Assembly: GCA_025352345.1 (NCBI GenBank)
Contig: JANXTP010000127.1
Location: 1 to 14,510, forward strand
Direction: 5' to 3'
DNA from: Burkholderiales bacterium
Lineage (GTDB): Bacteria > Pseudomonadota > Gammaproteobacteria > Burkholderiales > Burkholderiaceae_C
DNA length: 14,510 nt
Part shown: positions 1 through 7,227 of the stretch, piece after piece
Layout of the letters: every line of letters begins with the position of its first letter
How positions within the stretch are numbered: position 1 is the first letter of the stretch
The notes under the pieces: model-generated
The model's input: only the letters and a program-made list of their open reading frames with translations
The model's database searches: none
Told to the model about the DNA's origin: nothing
Translations under genes and position numbers: made by a program

Positions 1-1
1 C

Positions 2-406
2 ATCCACGCGATCGAGATGCTACCTGGCAAGGGCGCGCAGATCGCGCGCTCGGCTGGTACTTCGGCAACGCTGCTGGCGCGCGAGGGCGTCTACGCGCAG
101 GTTCGCCTGCGCTCGGGCGAAGTCCGCAAGATCCACATCGACTGCCGCGCAACGATCGGCGAGGTTTCCAACGAAGAACATCAGTTGCGCCAGTACGGCA
201 AGGCCGGTGCGATCCGCTGGAAGGGTATCCGGCCGACGGTTCGTGGCGTTGCCATGAACCCGGTGGATCACCCGCACGGTGGTGGTGAAGGTCGTACCGG
301 TGAGGGCCAGGCGCCTGTGTCTCCGTGGAACACGCTGACCAAGGGCTACCGCACTCGCAACAACAAGCGCACGCAGACGTTCATCGTCTCGCGTCGCAAG
401 AAGTAA
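2..406 (+). CDS. rplB: 50S ribosomal protein L2, 5' end missing
   Basis: L2 binds 23S rRNA near the peptidyl-transferase centre and supports subunit joining. The reading frame is open from base 2, so the start lies outside the window; 134 codons plus the stop are visible, about half of the roughly 273 residues usual for L2. The C-terminal half is clear: the PGKGAQIARSAGT segment, the CRATIGEVSN stretch and the conserved MNPVDHPHGGGEGR loop, whose histidine reaches toward the catalytic centre in known ribosomes. It ends in the usual basic tail SRRKK. The ATG at 17 is an internal methionine, not a start. rpsS follows after 12 bases, the normal S10-operon order. Confidence 0.97.
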   Translation: MHAIEMLPGKGAQIARSAGTSATLLAREGVYAQVRLRSGEVRKIHIDCRATIGEVSNEEHQLRQYGKAGAIRWKGIRPTVRGVAMNPVDHPHGGGEGRTGEGQAPVSPWNTLTKGYRTRNNKRTQTFIVSRRKK

Positions 407-418
407 AGGGGCCGCCAG

Positions 419-697
419 ATGACCCGTTCGCTGAAAAAAGGCCCGTTCGTCGACCATCACCTGATGGCCAAAGTCGACAAGGCGGTTGCCATCAAGGACA
501 AGAAGCCCATCAAGACCTGGTCGCGTCGCTCGACGATCCTGCCGGACTTCATCGGGCTGACGATCGCCGTGCACAACGGCAAGCAGCACATCCCGGTGTA
601 CGTGACCGATCAGATGGTTGGCCACAAGTTGGGTGAATTTGCGCTGACTCGCACGTTCAAGGGACACCCGGCCGATAAGAAAGCCGCAAGGAAATAA
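419..697 (+). CDS. rpsS: 30S ribosomal protein S19
   Basis: S19 sits in the head of the 30S subunit, pairs with S13 and contacts the A-site finger of the 50S subunit. The 92-residue length equals that of E. coli S19. The family start TRSLKKGPFVDHHL and the core VYVTDQMVGHKLGEF are plain to see, with a lysine-rich end (ADKKAARK). A purine-rich AAAGGGG lies just upstream at the rplB stop and supports the ATG. It is the second S10-operon gene in the window, with rplV starting 9 bases later. Confidence 0.98.
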   Translation: MTRSLKKGPFVDHHLMAKVDKAVAIKDKKPIKTWSRRSTILPDFIGLTIAVHNGKQHIPVYVTDQMVGHKLGEFALTRTFKGHPADKKAARK

Positions 698-706
698 GGA
701 ACCACG

Positions 707-1036
707 ATGGAAACCCGTTCAATCGTTCGTGGCGTTCGACTGTCCGCCGACAAGGGGCGCTTGGTCGCCGACCTGGTCCGTGGCCGTCCCGTTGACCAAG
801 CCCTCAACATCCTGACGTTCACGCCCAAGAAGGCGGCCGGCATCATTAAGAAGGCGCTGGAATCGGCCATCGCGAATGCCGAGCACAACGACGGCGCTGA
901 CATTGATGAACTCAGGGTCAAGACAATCTACGTCGAGCAGGGCTCGATCCTGAAGCGCTTCTCTGCGCGCGCGAAGGGTCGGGGCAACAGCATCTGCAAG
1001 CCGACCGCGCACATCTACATCACCGTCGGCAACTAA
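707..1036 (+). CDS. rplV: 50S ribosomal protein L22
   Basis: L22 folds with 23S rRNA domain I and sends a long beta-hairpin into the wall of the peptide exit tunnel, where macrolide-resistance changes are known in other bacteria. The product is 109 residues (E. coli 110). Diagnostic parts are RLSADKGRLVADLVRGRPV near the N-terminus and the tunnel hairpin around residues 82-103 containing KRFSARAKGRG. The start follows AAGGA with a normal spacing, and rpsC begins 10 bases after the stop. Nothing is unusual apart from ordinary divergence in the hairpin tip. Confidence 0.98.
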   Translation: METRSIVRGVRLSADKGRLVADLVRGRPVDQALNILTFTPKKAAGIIKKALESAIANAEHNDGADIDELRVKTIYVEQGSILKRFSARAKGRGNSICKPTAHIYITVGN

Positions 1037-1046
1037 AGGCACGATC

Positions 1047-1928
1047 ATGGGACAAAAGATTCACCCGATCGGCTTTCGCCTGCCGGTCACGCGCAACTGG
1101 GCCTCGCGCTGGTATGCGAACAACCAGAACTTCGCCACGATGCTGGCCGAAGACCTGAAGGTTCGTGAGTACCTGAAGGCCAGACTGAAGAACGCAGCGG
1201 TCTCGCGCGTGCTGATCGAGCGCCCGGCGAAGAATGCCCGCATCACGATTTACTCTGCACGTCCGGGTGTGGTGATCGGCAAGAAGGGCGAGGACATCGA
1301 AAGTCTGAAGGCCGAGCTGACCCGTCGTCTGGGTGTGCCGGTTGCGGTCAACATCGAGGAAGTGCGCAAGCCAGAAATCGATGCGCAGCTGATTGCCGAC
1401 AGCATCACGCAGCAGCTCGAAAAGCGGATCATGTTCCGTCGTGCGATGAAGCGCGCGATGCAGAACGCGATGCGTCTGGGTGCCCAAGGCATCAAGCTGA
1501 TGTCGTCAGGTCGCCTGAACGGCATCGAAATCGCCCGCTGCGAGTGGTACCGCGAAGGTCGCGTGCCACTGCACACTCTGAAGGCCGACATCGACTACGG
1601 TTTCTCCGAAGCCAAGACGACCTACGGGATCATTGGCGTCAAGTGCTGGGTGTATCGCGGTGACCGACTGGGTCACGGCGAAGCGCCAGGCGTTGTCAAC
1701 AAGCCTGAAGGCGAAGACGATCGCCGTCCGCGTCGCAATGCCCGTCCGGGCGCGCCGCCGAGCCGCGGTCGCCCTGGTGCGCCGGGCGCTGATCGCTCAC
1801 CGCGCGCGGCTGGCCCGTCTGACATTGCTGCCAAGCCGACTGAGGCGGCGGACGCCACGAAGGCGCCCACCGTCAAGCGCGTGCGCAAAGCCGTCCCGCC
1901 CACGCCGGGTGAGGCCAAAGGAGAATAA
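1047..1928 (+). CDS. rpsC: 30S ribosomal protein S3 with long C-terminal tail
   Basis: S3 binds the 30S head and, with S4 and S5, lines the mRNA entry tunnel. The N-terminal KH domain shows the GXXG loop as VIGKKGEDI (residues 76-84), and the S3 C-terminal domain covers about residues 110-215. The protein is 293 residues against 233 in E. coli. The surplus is a tail from about residue 219 onward, rich in Pro, Arg, Ala and Gly with repeated RPGAP units, then acidic/alanine and lysine stretches. It looks disordered, and its function is unknown. The tail is in frame with ordinary codon use. The AAAGGAG for rplP lies inside its last codons, so rpsC and rplP are only 2 bases apart and probably translationally coupled. 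Confidence 0.97.
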   Translation: MGQKIHPIGFRLPVTRNWASRWYANNQNFATMLAEDLKVREYLKARLKNAAVSRVLIERPAKNARITIYSARPGVVIGKKGEDIESLKAELTRRLGVPVAVNIEEVRKPEIDAQLIADSITQQLEKRIMFRRAMKRAMQNAMRLGAQGIKLMSSGRLNGIEIARCEWYREGRVPLHTLKADIDYGFSEAKTTYGIIGVKCWVYRGDRLGHGEAPGVVNKPEGEDDRRPRRNARPGAPPSRGRPGAPGADRSPRAAGPSDIAAKPTEAADATKAPTVKRVRKAVPPTPGEAKGE

Positions 1929-1930
1929 GC

Positions 1931-2347
1931 ATGCTGCAACCTGCACGCAGAAAATATCGTAAGGAACAAAAGGGCCGCAACACTGGTGTTGCTACCCGCG
2001 GCGCCAAGGTGTCGTTCGGCGAATACGGCCTGAAGGCCACCGAGCGAGGTCGCCTGACGGCACGCCAGATCGAAGCCGCTCGTCGCGCAATTTCGCGCCA
2101 CGTGAAGCGCGGTGGTCGCATCTGGATCCGCATCTTTCCGGACAAGCCCATTTCGCAGAAGCCGGCTGAAGTTCGCATGGGCAACGGCAAGGGCAACCCG
2201 GAGTACTACGTCGCTGAGATCCAGCCTGGCAAGGTGCTCTACGAAATCAACGGCGTTCCCGAAGCACTGGCCCGCGAAGCGTTCACGCTCGCAGCCGCCA
2301 AGCTGCCGCTGAGCTGCACTTTCGTCGCTCGCCAGGTCGGCGCTTGA
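1931..2347 (+). CDS. rplP: 50S ribosomal protein L16
   Basis: L16 organises the A-site region of the 50S subunit and is added late in assembly. The 138 residues compare with 136 in E. coli. The start MLQPARRKYRKEQKGR, the segment RIWIRIFPDKPIS and the conserved loop VRMGNGKGNPEYY identify it. Arg82 in that loop matches the arginine that is hydroxylated in E. coli L16. AAAGGAG at the end of rpsC is the ribosome binding site. rpmC follows after 21 bases. Confidence 0.98.
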   Translation: MLQPARRKYRKEQKGRNTGVATRGAKVSFGEYGLKATERGRLTARQIEAARRAISRHVKRGGRIWIRIFPDKPISQKPAEVRMGNGKGNPEYYVAEIQPGKVLYEINGVPEALAREAFTLAAAKLPLSCTFVARQVGA

Positions 2348-2368
2348 CGATCTACGGAGACCACCCAA

Positions 2369-2578
2369 GTGAAAGCATCTGAACTCCGCGTGAAAGACAT
2401 TGCTGGCCTTCAAAAAGAAGTCAGCGATCTGTTGAAGGCCCATTTCGGCCTGCGCATGCAGAAGGCCACGCAGCAGTTGGCCAACCACACCCAGCTCGGC
2501 AACACGCGTCGCGACATCGCCCGCGCGAAGACCGTGATCGCACAAAAGCAACGTGAAGCGAAAGGAGCTGCGAAATGA
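2369..2578 (+). CDS. rpmC: 50S ribosomal protein L29
   Basis: L29 is a small two-helix protein at the exit of the polypeptide tunnel, beside L23, where signal recognition particle and trigger factor dock. The 69-residue product starts with GTG, giving KASELRVKDIAGLQKEVSDL, and contains the family core FGLRMQKATQQLANHTQL and NTRRDIARAKTVI. GTG is supported by CGGAGA about 8 bases upstream and by the absence of a suitable ATG. The stop overlaps the rpsQ start by four bases (ATGA), which implies coupled translation. It is slightly longer than the 63-residue E. coli protein. Confidence 0.96.
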   Translation: MKASELRVKDIAGLQKEVSDLLKAHFGLRMQKATQQLANHTQLGNTRRDIARAKTVIAQKQREAKGAAK

Positions 2579-2856
2579 CCGAAGCTCAACCCGTCGCCGC
2601 CAAGAAGACCGTACGCACCCTGGTCGGCAAGGTCGTCAGCGACAAGCGCAGCAAGACGATCACCGTGCTGATCGAGCGCCGCACCAAGCACGAGCTGTAC
2701 GGCAAGATCGTTGCGAAGACGAGCAAGTACCACGCGCACGACGAGAACAACGAGTTCAAGAACGGTGACGTGGTCGAGATCTCCGAAACACGTCCGATCT
2801 CGAAGACCAAGGCCTGGGTCGTGACCAAGCTGGTTCAGAAGGCGCGAGAAGTTTGA
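2575..2856 (+). CDS. rpsQ: 30S ribosomal protein S17
   Basis: S17 is an OB-fold protein and a primary 16S rRNA binder in the 30S body. The 93 residues include the conserved RTLVGKVVSDKRSKTITVLI, the YGKIVAKTSKYHAHDE core and VVEISETRPISKTKAW. The N-terminus is several residues longer than in E. coli (84). Its start codon overlaps the rpmC stop in ATGA. It is the last gene of the S10 operon. The -35 element of the next promoter overlaps its stop codon. Confidence 0.98.
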   Translation: MTEAQPVAAKKTVRTLVGKVVSDKRSKTITVLIERRTKHELYGKIVAKTSKYHAHDENNEFKNGDVVEISETRPISKTKAWVVTKLVQKAREV

Positions 2857-2882
2857 CGTTGGTTGTCGTTTCCTGCTAGACT
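2853..2882 (+). promoter_or_regulatory. Promoter of the spc operon (sigma70 type, extended -10)
   Basis: A -35 TTGACG (2853-2858) and a -10 TAGACT (2877-2882) are separated by 18 bases, and the -10 is preceded by TGC, making an extended -10 (TGCTAGACT). The expected transcription start is near 2888-2890. The -35 overlaps the rpsQ stop codon, so the promoter sits exactly at the junction of the S10 and spc operons and would give rplN onward its own transcript. The elements are seen directly; promoter activity is inferred. Confidence 0.65.
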
Positions 2883-2888
2883 CATAGG

Positions 2889-3046
2889 CTTCGTTGGAAA
2901 AGCAGTCGGGGTTCCCCAGCTCATTTCCAGCGCCACCCAAAACTGCCTTTGCACAGTTCACCGTGCAGGGGTTACGGGCCCAAGACTGATGGATTGCAGA
3001 TGCGCTTCGGCGATTTGCGGGCCATGCAAGTTGGGACACACGAAAA
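2889..3046 (+). promoter_or_regulatory. Structured leader before rplN with three stem-loops
   Basis: This untranslated leader of about 158 bases precedes rplN. Stem-loop 1 pairs 2892-2900 with 2924-2932 (nine pairs, one G-U) and can hold smaller inner pairings. Stem-loop 2 pairs 2946-2954 with 2963-2971 (nine pairs, two G-U) around an eight-base loop. Stem-loop 3 pairs 2996-3001 and 3003-3005 with 3010-3018 around a TTCG loop closed by C-G, with one bulged G at 3002. None is followed by a T-run, so they are not terminators. A weak GGGA lies upstream of the rplN ATG. The pairings are read from the sequence; a regulatory role is inferred. Confidence 0.5.
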
Positions 3047-3415
<369 letters not shown>

Positions 3416-3436
3416 GCTGCGACAGGAAACAAGCTT

Positions 3437-3754
3437 ATGAACAAGATCCGCAAAGGCGATCAGGTCATCGTGTTGACCGGTCGCGATAAAGGCAAGCGCG
3501 GCGTCGTCGCTGCGCGTGTCGATGTAGACCGTGTCACGGTCGACGGTGTGAACATCGTCAAGAAGCACGTCAAGCCCAACCCGATGAAGGGCACGACGGG
3601 CGGCGTGGTCGAGAAGACGATGCCGATCCACCAGTCCAACATCGCGATTTTCAACGCGGCGTCTGGCAAAGCCGATCGCGTCGGCATCAAGCTGCTCGCT
3701 GATGGCAAGAAGGTCCGCGTCTTCAAGTCCAGCGGCGAAGAAATCAAGGCTTAA
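3437..3754 (+). CDS. rplX: 50S ribosomal protein L24
   Basis: L24 is one of the two proteins that start assembly of the 50S subunit and lies near the tunnel exit. The 105 residues (E. coli 104) begin with a KOW-type segment, IRKGDQVIVLTGRDKGKRG, followed by VNIVKKHVKPNP and VEKTMPIHQSNIAIFN. An AGGAAA precedes the ATG at a suitable distance. The gap to rplE is 9 bases. In E. coli the rplX-rplE junction carries the mRNA site bound by repressor S8; I could not recognise that structure by eye here. Confidence 0.97.
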   Translation: MNKIRKGDQVIVLTGRDKGKRGVVAARVDVDRVTVDGVNIVKKHVKPNPMKGTTGGVVEKTMPIHQSNIAIFNAASGKADRVGIKLLADGKKVRVFKSSGEEIKA

Positions 3755-3763
3755 AGGTCAGAC

Positions 3764-4318
3764 ATGGCTCAACAACAACCCGCTCGCCTGCAAGCCATTT
3801 ACCGGGACACGATCGCGCCTGGTCTGGTGGCTAAATTTGGCTACAAGTCCGTGATGGAGGTTCCGCGCCTCACCAAGATCACGCTCAACATGGGCGTGAG
3901 CGAGGCGGTTTCGGACAAGAAGGTCATGGAACACGCTGTCAGCGACCTGACCAAGATCGCCGGCCAGAAGCCGGTCGTCACCAAGTCGAAGAAGGCGATT
4001 GCCGGCTTCAAGATTCGCGACGGCGTGCCCATCGGCTGCATGGTCACCTTGCGCGGGGTTCAGATGTATGAATTCCTCGATCGCTTCGTCACCATCGCCT
4101 TGCCACGGGTGCGCGACTTCCGGGGCATCTCGGGCCGTTCGTTTGATGGTCGTGGCAACTACAACATCGGCGTGAAAGAGCAGATCATTTTTCCGGAAGT
4201 CGAGTACGACAAGGTGGATGCGCTGCGTGGGCTGAACATCAGCATCACCACCACCGCCAAGAGCGACGATGAATGCAAGGCATTGCTTGCCGCATTCAAG
4301 TTCCCTTTCAAGAACTGA
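3764..4318 (+). CDS. rplE: 50S ribosomal protein L5
   Basis: L5 binds 5S rRNA in the central protuberance and touches the P-site tRNA and the 30S head. The product has 184 residues (E. coli 179). Conserved parts are YKSVMEVPRLTKITLNMGV, KPVVTKSKKAIAGFKIRDG, RVRDFRGISGRSFDGRGNY and the end KALLAAFKFPFKN. The first ATG follows AAAGG near the rplX stop. rpsN begins 8 bases after the stop, so translation of the two is probably coupled. Confidence 0.98.
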   Translation: MAQQQPARLQAIYRDTIAPGLVAKFGYKSVMEVPRLTKITLNMGVSEAVSDKKVMEHAVSDLTKIAGQKPVVTKSKKAIAGFKIRDGVPIGCMVTLRGVQMYEFLDRFVTIALPRVRDFRGISGRSFDGRGNYNIGVKEQIIFPEVEYDKVDALRGLNISITTTAKSDDECKALLAAFKFPFKN

Positions 4319-4326
4319 GGCTGACC

Positions 4327-4632
4327 GTGGCAAAAGTTTCATTGATCCAGCGTGAACTCAAGCGCGAGCAACTCGCCGCCAAGTACGCCAAGAAGTACGC
4401 CGAATTCAAGGGCATCGCCAACGACGCCAAGAAGTCTGACGAAGAGCGCTATGCCGCCCGACTCGAATTGCAGAAGCTGCCGCGCAATGCGTATCCGACG
4501 CGTCAGCGCAATCGTTGTGCGCTGACCGGTCGTCCGCGTGGCACTTTCCGCAAATTTGGCCTGGGCCGTAACAAGATTCGTGAATTGGCCTTCAAGGGCG
4601 ACATTCCCGGTGTCATCAAGGCGAGCTGGTAA
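4327..4632 (+). CDS. rpsN: 30S ribosomal protein S14 (zinc-free form)
   Basis: S14 completes assembly of the 30S head next to S3, S10 and S19. The start is GTG at 4327, not an ATG further upstream inside rplE. It is preceded by GAGG six bases away and gives VAKVSLIQRELKREQ, the usual family start, and 101 residues, equal to E. coli S14. Only one cysteine is present in the NRCALTGRPRG region, so this is the long form without a zinc ribbon. The C-terminus GDIPGVIKASW is typical. Confidence 0.96.
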   Translation: MAKVSLIQRELKREQLAAKYAKKYAEFKGIANDAKKSDEERYAARLELQKLPRNAYPTRQRNRCALTGRPRGTFRKFGLGRNKIRELAFKGDIPGVIKASW

Positions 4633-4659
4633 GCGGCGCGTCGATCAGGAGATATTCGT

Positions 4660-5055
4660 ATGAGCATGAGTGATCCTATCGCCGATATGCTGACCCGTAT
4701 TCGCAACGCCCAGATGGTCGAGAAGCCATCGGTGACGATGCCGTCTTCCAAGCTGAAGATTGCGATCGCCCAGGTGTTGAAGGACGAAGGTTATGTGGAC
4801 GGCTACGCTGTGGTCGGCGAAACCGACAAGCCACAACTGCAGATCGCATTGAAGTACTACGCCGGCAAGCCGGTGATCGAGCACATCGAGCGCGTCAGTC
4901 GTCCGGGTCTGCGGATCTACAAGGGCCGCCACGACATTCCGAACGTCAAGAACGGTCTGGGCGTTGCCATCGTGACCACGCCCAAGGGCGTGATGACCGA
5001 TCGCAAGGCGCGTCAGGTCGGCATCGGCGGCGAAGTTCTTTGCTACGTTGCGTAA
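4660..5055 (+). CDS. rpsH: 30S ribosomal protein S8
   Basis: S8 is a primary binder of the 16S rRNA central domain. In E. coli it also represses translation of the spc operon. The 131 residues (E. coli 130) show MSMSDPIADMLTRIRNAQMV, VTMPSSKLKIAIAQVL, RVSRPGLRIYKG, and the C-terminal rRNA-binding segment STPKG-like TTPKGVMTDRKARQVGIGGE. A strong AGGAGA precedes the ATG. The gap from rpsN is 27 bases, longer than for its neighbours. Confidence 0.98.
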   Translation: MSMSDPIADMLTRIRNAQMVEKPSVTMPSSKLKIAIAQVLKDEGYVDGYAVVGETDKPQLQIALKYYAGKPVIEHIERVSRPGLRIYKGRHDIPNVKNGLGVAIVTTPKGVMTDRKARQVGIGGEVLCYVA

Positions 5056-5070
5056 GAGAGGAATCAGCAC

Positions 5071-5604
5071 ATGTCCAGAGTTGGAAAGATGCCGATCTCC
5101 TTGCCGCAGGGCTTGGACTTTTCGGTCACCGCAGAGCAGATCAAGGTCAAGGGCCCGCTGGGCACCTTGGTTCGTCCGGCGAATCCGCTGGTGACGATCA
5201 GCAACACCGCCGGCAAGCTCGAATTCGTGCCTGCCAACGACAGTACCGCTGCAGATGCGATGTCCGGCACGATGCGCGCGCTGGTGGCTAACATGGTCGG
5301 CGGCGTCAGCAAGGGGTTCGAAAAGCGACTCTCGCTGGTCGGCGTGGGCTTCAAGGCCCAAGCCGTCGGCAGCAAGCTGAACCTGCAGATCGGGTTTTCG
5401 CATCCGGTGGGCAAAGACATGCCCGAAGGCATCAAGGTCGAGTGCCCGACACCGACCGAGATCGTGATCAAGGGCTCGGACCGTCAGGTTGTGGGCCAGA
5501 TCGCCGCCGAAGTGCGCGCCATTCGTCCGCCTGAGCCCTACAAGGGCAAGGGCATCCGGTACGTGGGCGAAAAGATCACGATCAAAGAGACCAAGAAGAA
5601 GTAA
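5071..5604 (+). CDS. rplF: 50S ribosomal protein L6
   Basis: L6 lies at the base of the L7/L12 stalk near the sarcin-ricin loop and the factor-binding site. The 177 residues equal the E. coli length. Two similar L6 domains are present. Recognisable parts are SRVGKMPISLPQGLDF at the start, RALVANMVGGVSKGFEKRL, and the C-terminal signature PEPYKGKGIRYVGEKI followed by a lysine-rich end. AGAGAGGAA lies upstream of the ATG. rplR follows after 12 bases. Confidence 0.98.
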   Translation: MSRVGKMPISLPQGLDFSVTAEQIKVKGPLGTLVRPANPLVTISNTAGKLEFVPANDSTAADAMSGTMRALVANMVGGVSKGFEKRLSLVGVGFKAQAVGSKLNLQIGFSHPVGKDMPEGIKVECPTPTEIVIKGSDRQVVGQIAAEVRAIRPPEPYKGKGIRYVGEKITIKETKKK

Positions 5605-5616
5605 GGAGCGGATGAC

Positions 5617-5994
5617 ATGTTGAACAAGAAAGACCAGCGCACCCGTCGATCGCGGCAAACCCGCGTTCGCATCGCCCGGCAGCACGTCGCTCGGTTGACT
5701 GTTTTCCGCACCAACCTGCACATCTACGCCAGCGTTATTTCCGACGACGGCACCAGCGTGCTGGCCAGCGCCTCGACCGTGGAAGCCGACGTGCGCAAGG
5801 AACTCGCCGGGGACTCGAAAACTACCGGCAAGGGTGCCAACATCGCCGCCGCCACGCTGATCGGCAAGCGCATCGCCGAAAAGGCGAAGGCCGCCGGTAT
5901 TGAAAAGGTCGCGTTCGACCGCGCAGGCTTCGCTTATCACGGACGCGTCAAGGCCTTGGCCGAAGCCGCCCGTGAAGCCGGCCTCCAGTTCTAA
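5617..5994 (+). CDS. rplR: 50S ribosomal protein L18
   Basis: L18 carries 5S rRNA into the central protuberance with L5. The product has 125 residues, somewhat longer than the 117 of E. coli. It has the basic N-terminus LNKKDQRTRRSRQTRVRIA, the RLTVFRTNLHIYASVISDDG strand region and the end AFAYHGRV-like AGFAYHGRVKALAEAAREAG. The ATG at 5617 follows AAGGAG (5603-5608) at a spacing of 8 bases; an ATG at 5612 is out of frame. Order and spacing are standard for the spc operon. Confidence 0.97.
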   Translation: MLNKKDQRTRRSRQTRVRIARQHVARLTVFRTNLHIYASVISDDGTSVLASASTVEADVRKELAGDSKTTGKGANIAAATLIGKRIAEKAKAAGIEKVAFDRAGFAYHGRVKALAEAAREAGLQF

Positions 5995-6009
5995 GCAAGG
6001 AATTCGATA

Positions 6010-6528
6010 ATGGCAAAGTTTCAACCCCGCGCGCAGACCGAAGGCAACGACGACGGCCTGAAGGAAAAGATGATCGCGGTCAATCGCGTCACCAAGGTGG
6101 TCAAGGGTGGTCGCACGCTGTCCTTCGCAGCACTGACGGTGGTCGGCGATGGCGACGGTCGCATCGGCATGGGCAAGGGCAAGGCCAAGGAAGTGCCTGT
6201 TGCCGTGCAGAAGGCGATGGAAGCGGCTCGCCGCAACATGGTCAAGGTGTCGCTGAAGAGCGGCTCCATCCACCACAAGGTGGTCGGCGAGCATGGCGCT
6301 TCGCATGTGCTGATGGCGCCTGCGCCGGCCGGTACCGGCATCATCGCTGGCGGCCCGATGCGCGCGGTGTTCGAGGTGATGGGCGTGACCGACATCGTCT
6401 GCAAGAGCCTCGGCTCATCGAACCCGTACAACCTGGTTCGCGCCACGCTTGATGCGCTGAAGCACACCAACACCCCGGCCGAAGTGGCTGCCAAGCGCGG
6501 CCTGACGGTCGAGCAGATCTTCAACTGA
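6010..6528 (+). CDS. rpsE: 30S ribosomal protein S5
   Basis: S5 lines the mRNA entry tunnel with S3 and S4 and affects decoding accuracy. The 172 residues (E. coli 167) contain the double-stranded-RNA-binding S5 N-terminal domain, including AVNRVTKVVKGGRTLSFAAL and GDGDGRIGMGKGKAKEVP. The C-terminal domain shows GTGIIAGGPMRAVFEVMGV and SSNPYNLVRATLDAL. The GG in the VVKGGR loop, a known spectinomycin-resistance site, is normal. AAGGAA precedes the ATG. Confidence 0.98.
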   Translation: MAKFQPRAQTEGNDDGLKEKMIAVNRVTKVVKGGRTLSFAALTVVGDGDGRIGMGKGKAKEVPVAVQKAMEAARRNMVKVSLKSGSIHHKVVGEHGASHVLMAPAPAGTGIIAGGPMRAVFEVMGVTDIVCKSLGSSNPYNLVRATLDALKHTNTPAEVAAKRGLTVEQIFN

Positions 6529-6547
6529 GCCCGGTCGGAGCATCGAA

Positions 6548-6730
6548 ATGGCTGACAAACAAACCGTCAAGATCAAGCTGGTTCGCAGCATCGCCGGTAC
6601 CCGTGAATCCCACCGCGCCACGGTGCGCGGATTGGGCCTGCGCAAGCTCAACAGCGAGTCCGAGCTGGAAGATACGCCGGCCGTGCGCGGCATGATCAAC
6701 AAGATCTCGTACCTGCTCAAGGTGCTCTGA
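6548..6730 (+). CDS. rpmD: 50S ribosomal protein L30
   Basis: L30 is a small protein on the 50S surface. The 60 residues show the family pattern: VKIKLVRSIAGTRESHRATV, then GLGLRKLNSESELEDTPAVRGMI, then NKISYLLKV. Length is one more than E. coli. CGGAG is found about 9 bases upstream of the ATG. It lies between rpsE and rplO, as in other proteobacterial spc operons. Confidence 0.97.
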   Translation: MADKQTVKIKLVRSIAGTRESHRATVRGLGLRKLNSESELEDTPAVRGMINKISYLLKVL

Positions 6731-6752
6731 GATCGACCTGGAAGAGATGACC

Positions 6753-7184
6753 ATGGAACTCAACACCATCAAGCCCGCAGAGGGTTCGAAGCGCCAGCGC
6801 CGCCGTGTCGGCCGCGGCATCGGTTCGGGTCTGGGCAAGACCGCCGGGCGTGGCCACAAGGGCCAGAAATCGCGCTCTGGCGGATACCACAAGGTCGGTT
6901 TCGAGGGCGGTCAAATGCCTTTGCAACGGCGCCTGCCCAAGCGCGGCTTCAAGTCGGCCTCGCTGAAGTACAACGCCGAGATCACGCTGAGTGACCTGGA
7001 AGTCCTCGGCGCTGCCGAAGTCGACCTGCTTGCGCTGAAGCAGGCTGGTTTGGTGGCGCAGATTGCCAAGGTCGTCAAGGTCATCAAGACCGGTGAATTG
7101 ACCAAGGCTGTCGTGCTCAAGGGCGTCGGTGCGACCGCAGGCGCCAAGGCGGCGATCGAAGCCGCTGGCGGCTCGATGGCCTGA
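6753..7184 (+). CDS. rplO: 50S ribosomal protein L15
   Basis: L15 binds 23S rRNA and takes part in late 50S assembly. The glycine- and arginine-rich N-terminal arm RRRVGRGIGSGLGKTAGRG is followed by HKGQKSRSGGYHKVGFEGG and MPLQRRLPKRGF, all typical. Two ATGs are possible. I choose 6753 because the GGAAGAG at 6740-6746 lies 6 bases before it but directly abuts the ATG at 6747, and because related L15 proteins begin MELN. This gives 143 residues (E. coli 144). The alternative start adds only two residues. Confidence 0.95.
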   Translation: MELNTIKPAEGSKRQRRRVGRGIGSGLGKTAGRGHKGQKSRSGGYHKVGFEGGQMPLQRRLPKRGFKSASLKYNAEITLSDLEVLGAAEVDLLALKQAGLVAQIAKVVKVIKTGELTKAVVLKGVGATAGAKAAIEAAGGSMA

Positions 7185-7189
7185 GTCAG

Positions 7190-7215
7190 AGCGTTCGCTG
7201 CATTTCTGAAACGCT
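7190..7215 (+). other. Stem-loop in the rplO-secY spacer
   Basis: AGCGTT (7190-7195) can pair with AACGCT (7210-7215) around a 14-base loop, 13 bases before the secY GTG. The spacer also holds a CTGAGTC direct repeat (7181-7187 and 7214-7220). No strong Shine-Dalgarno sequence is visible before secY. The stem is short and may have no function. Confidence 0.3.
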
Positions 7216-7227
7216 GAGTCGCACCTC

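Noticed and set aside
1673..2551. Minus-strand open frame of 292 codons opposite rpsC, rplP and rpmC
   Set aside because: It crosses three real genes and their junctions and is explained by codon bias on the coding strand.
2908..2917. GGGGTTCCCC as a stand-alone hairpin or operator
   Set aside because: Full pairing would leave a loop of two bases; it is better read as the inner part of the larger leader stem-loop.
4645..6306. Long minus-strand open frame of 553 codons opposite rpsH, rplF, rplR and rpsE
   Set aside because: It spans four certain ribosomal-protein genes and is a mirror of their GC-rich third positions; the translation has low complexity (His, Asp, Leu, Ala) and no recognisable domain.
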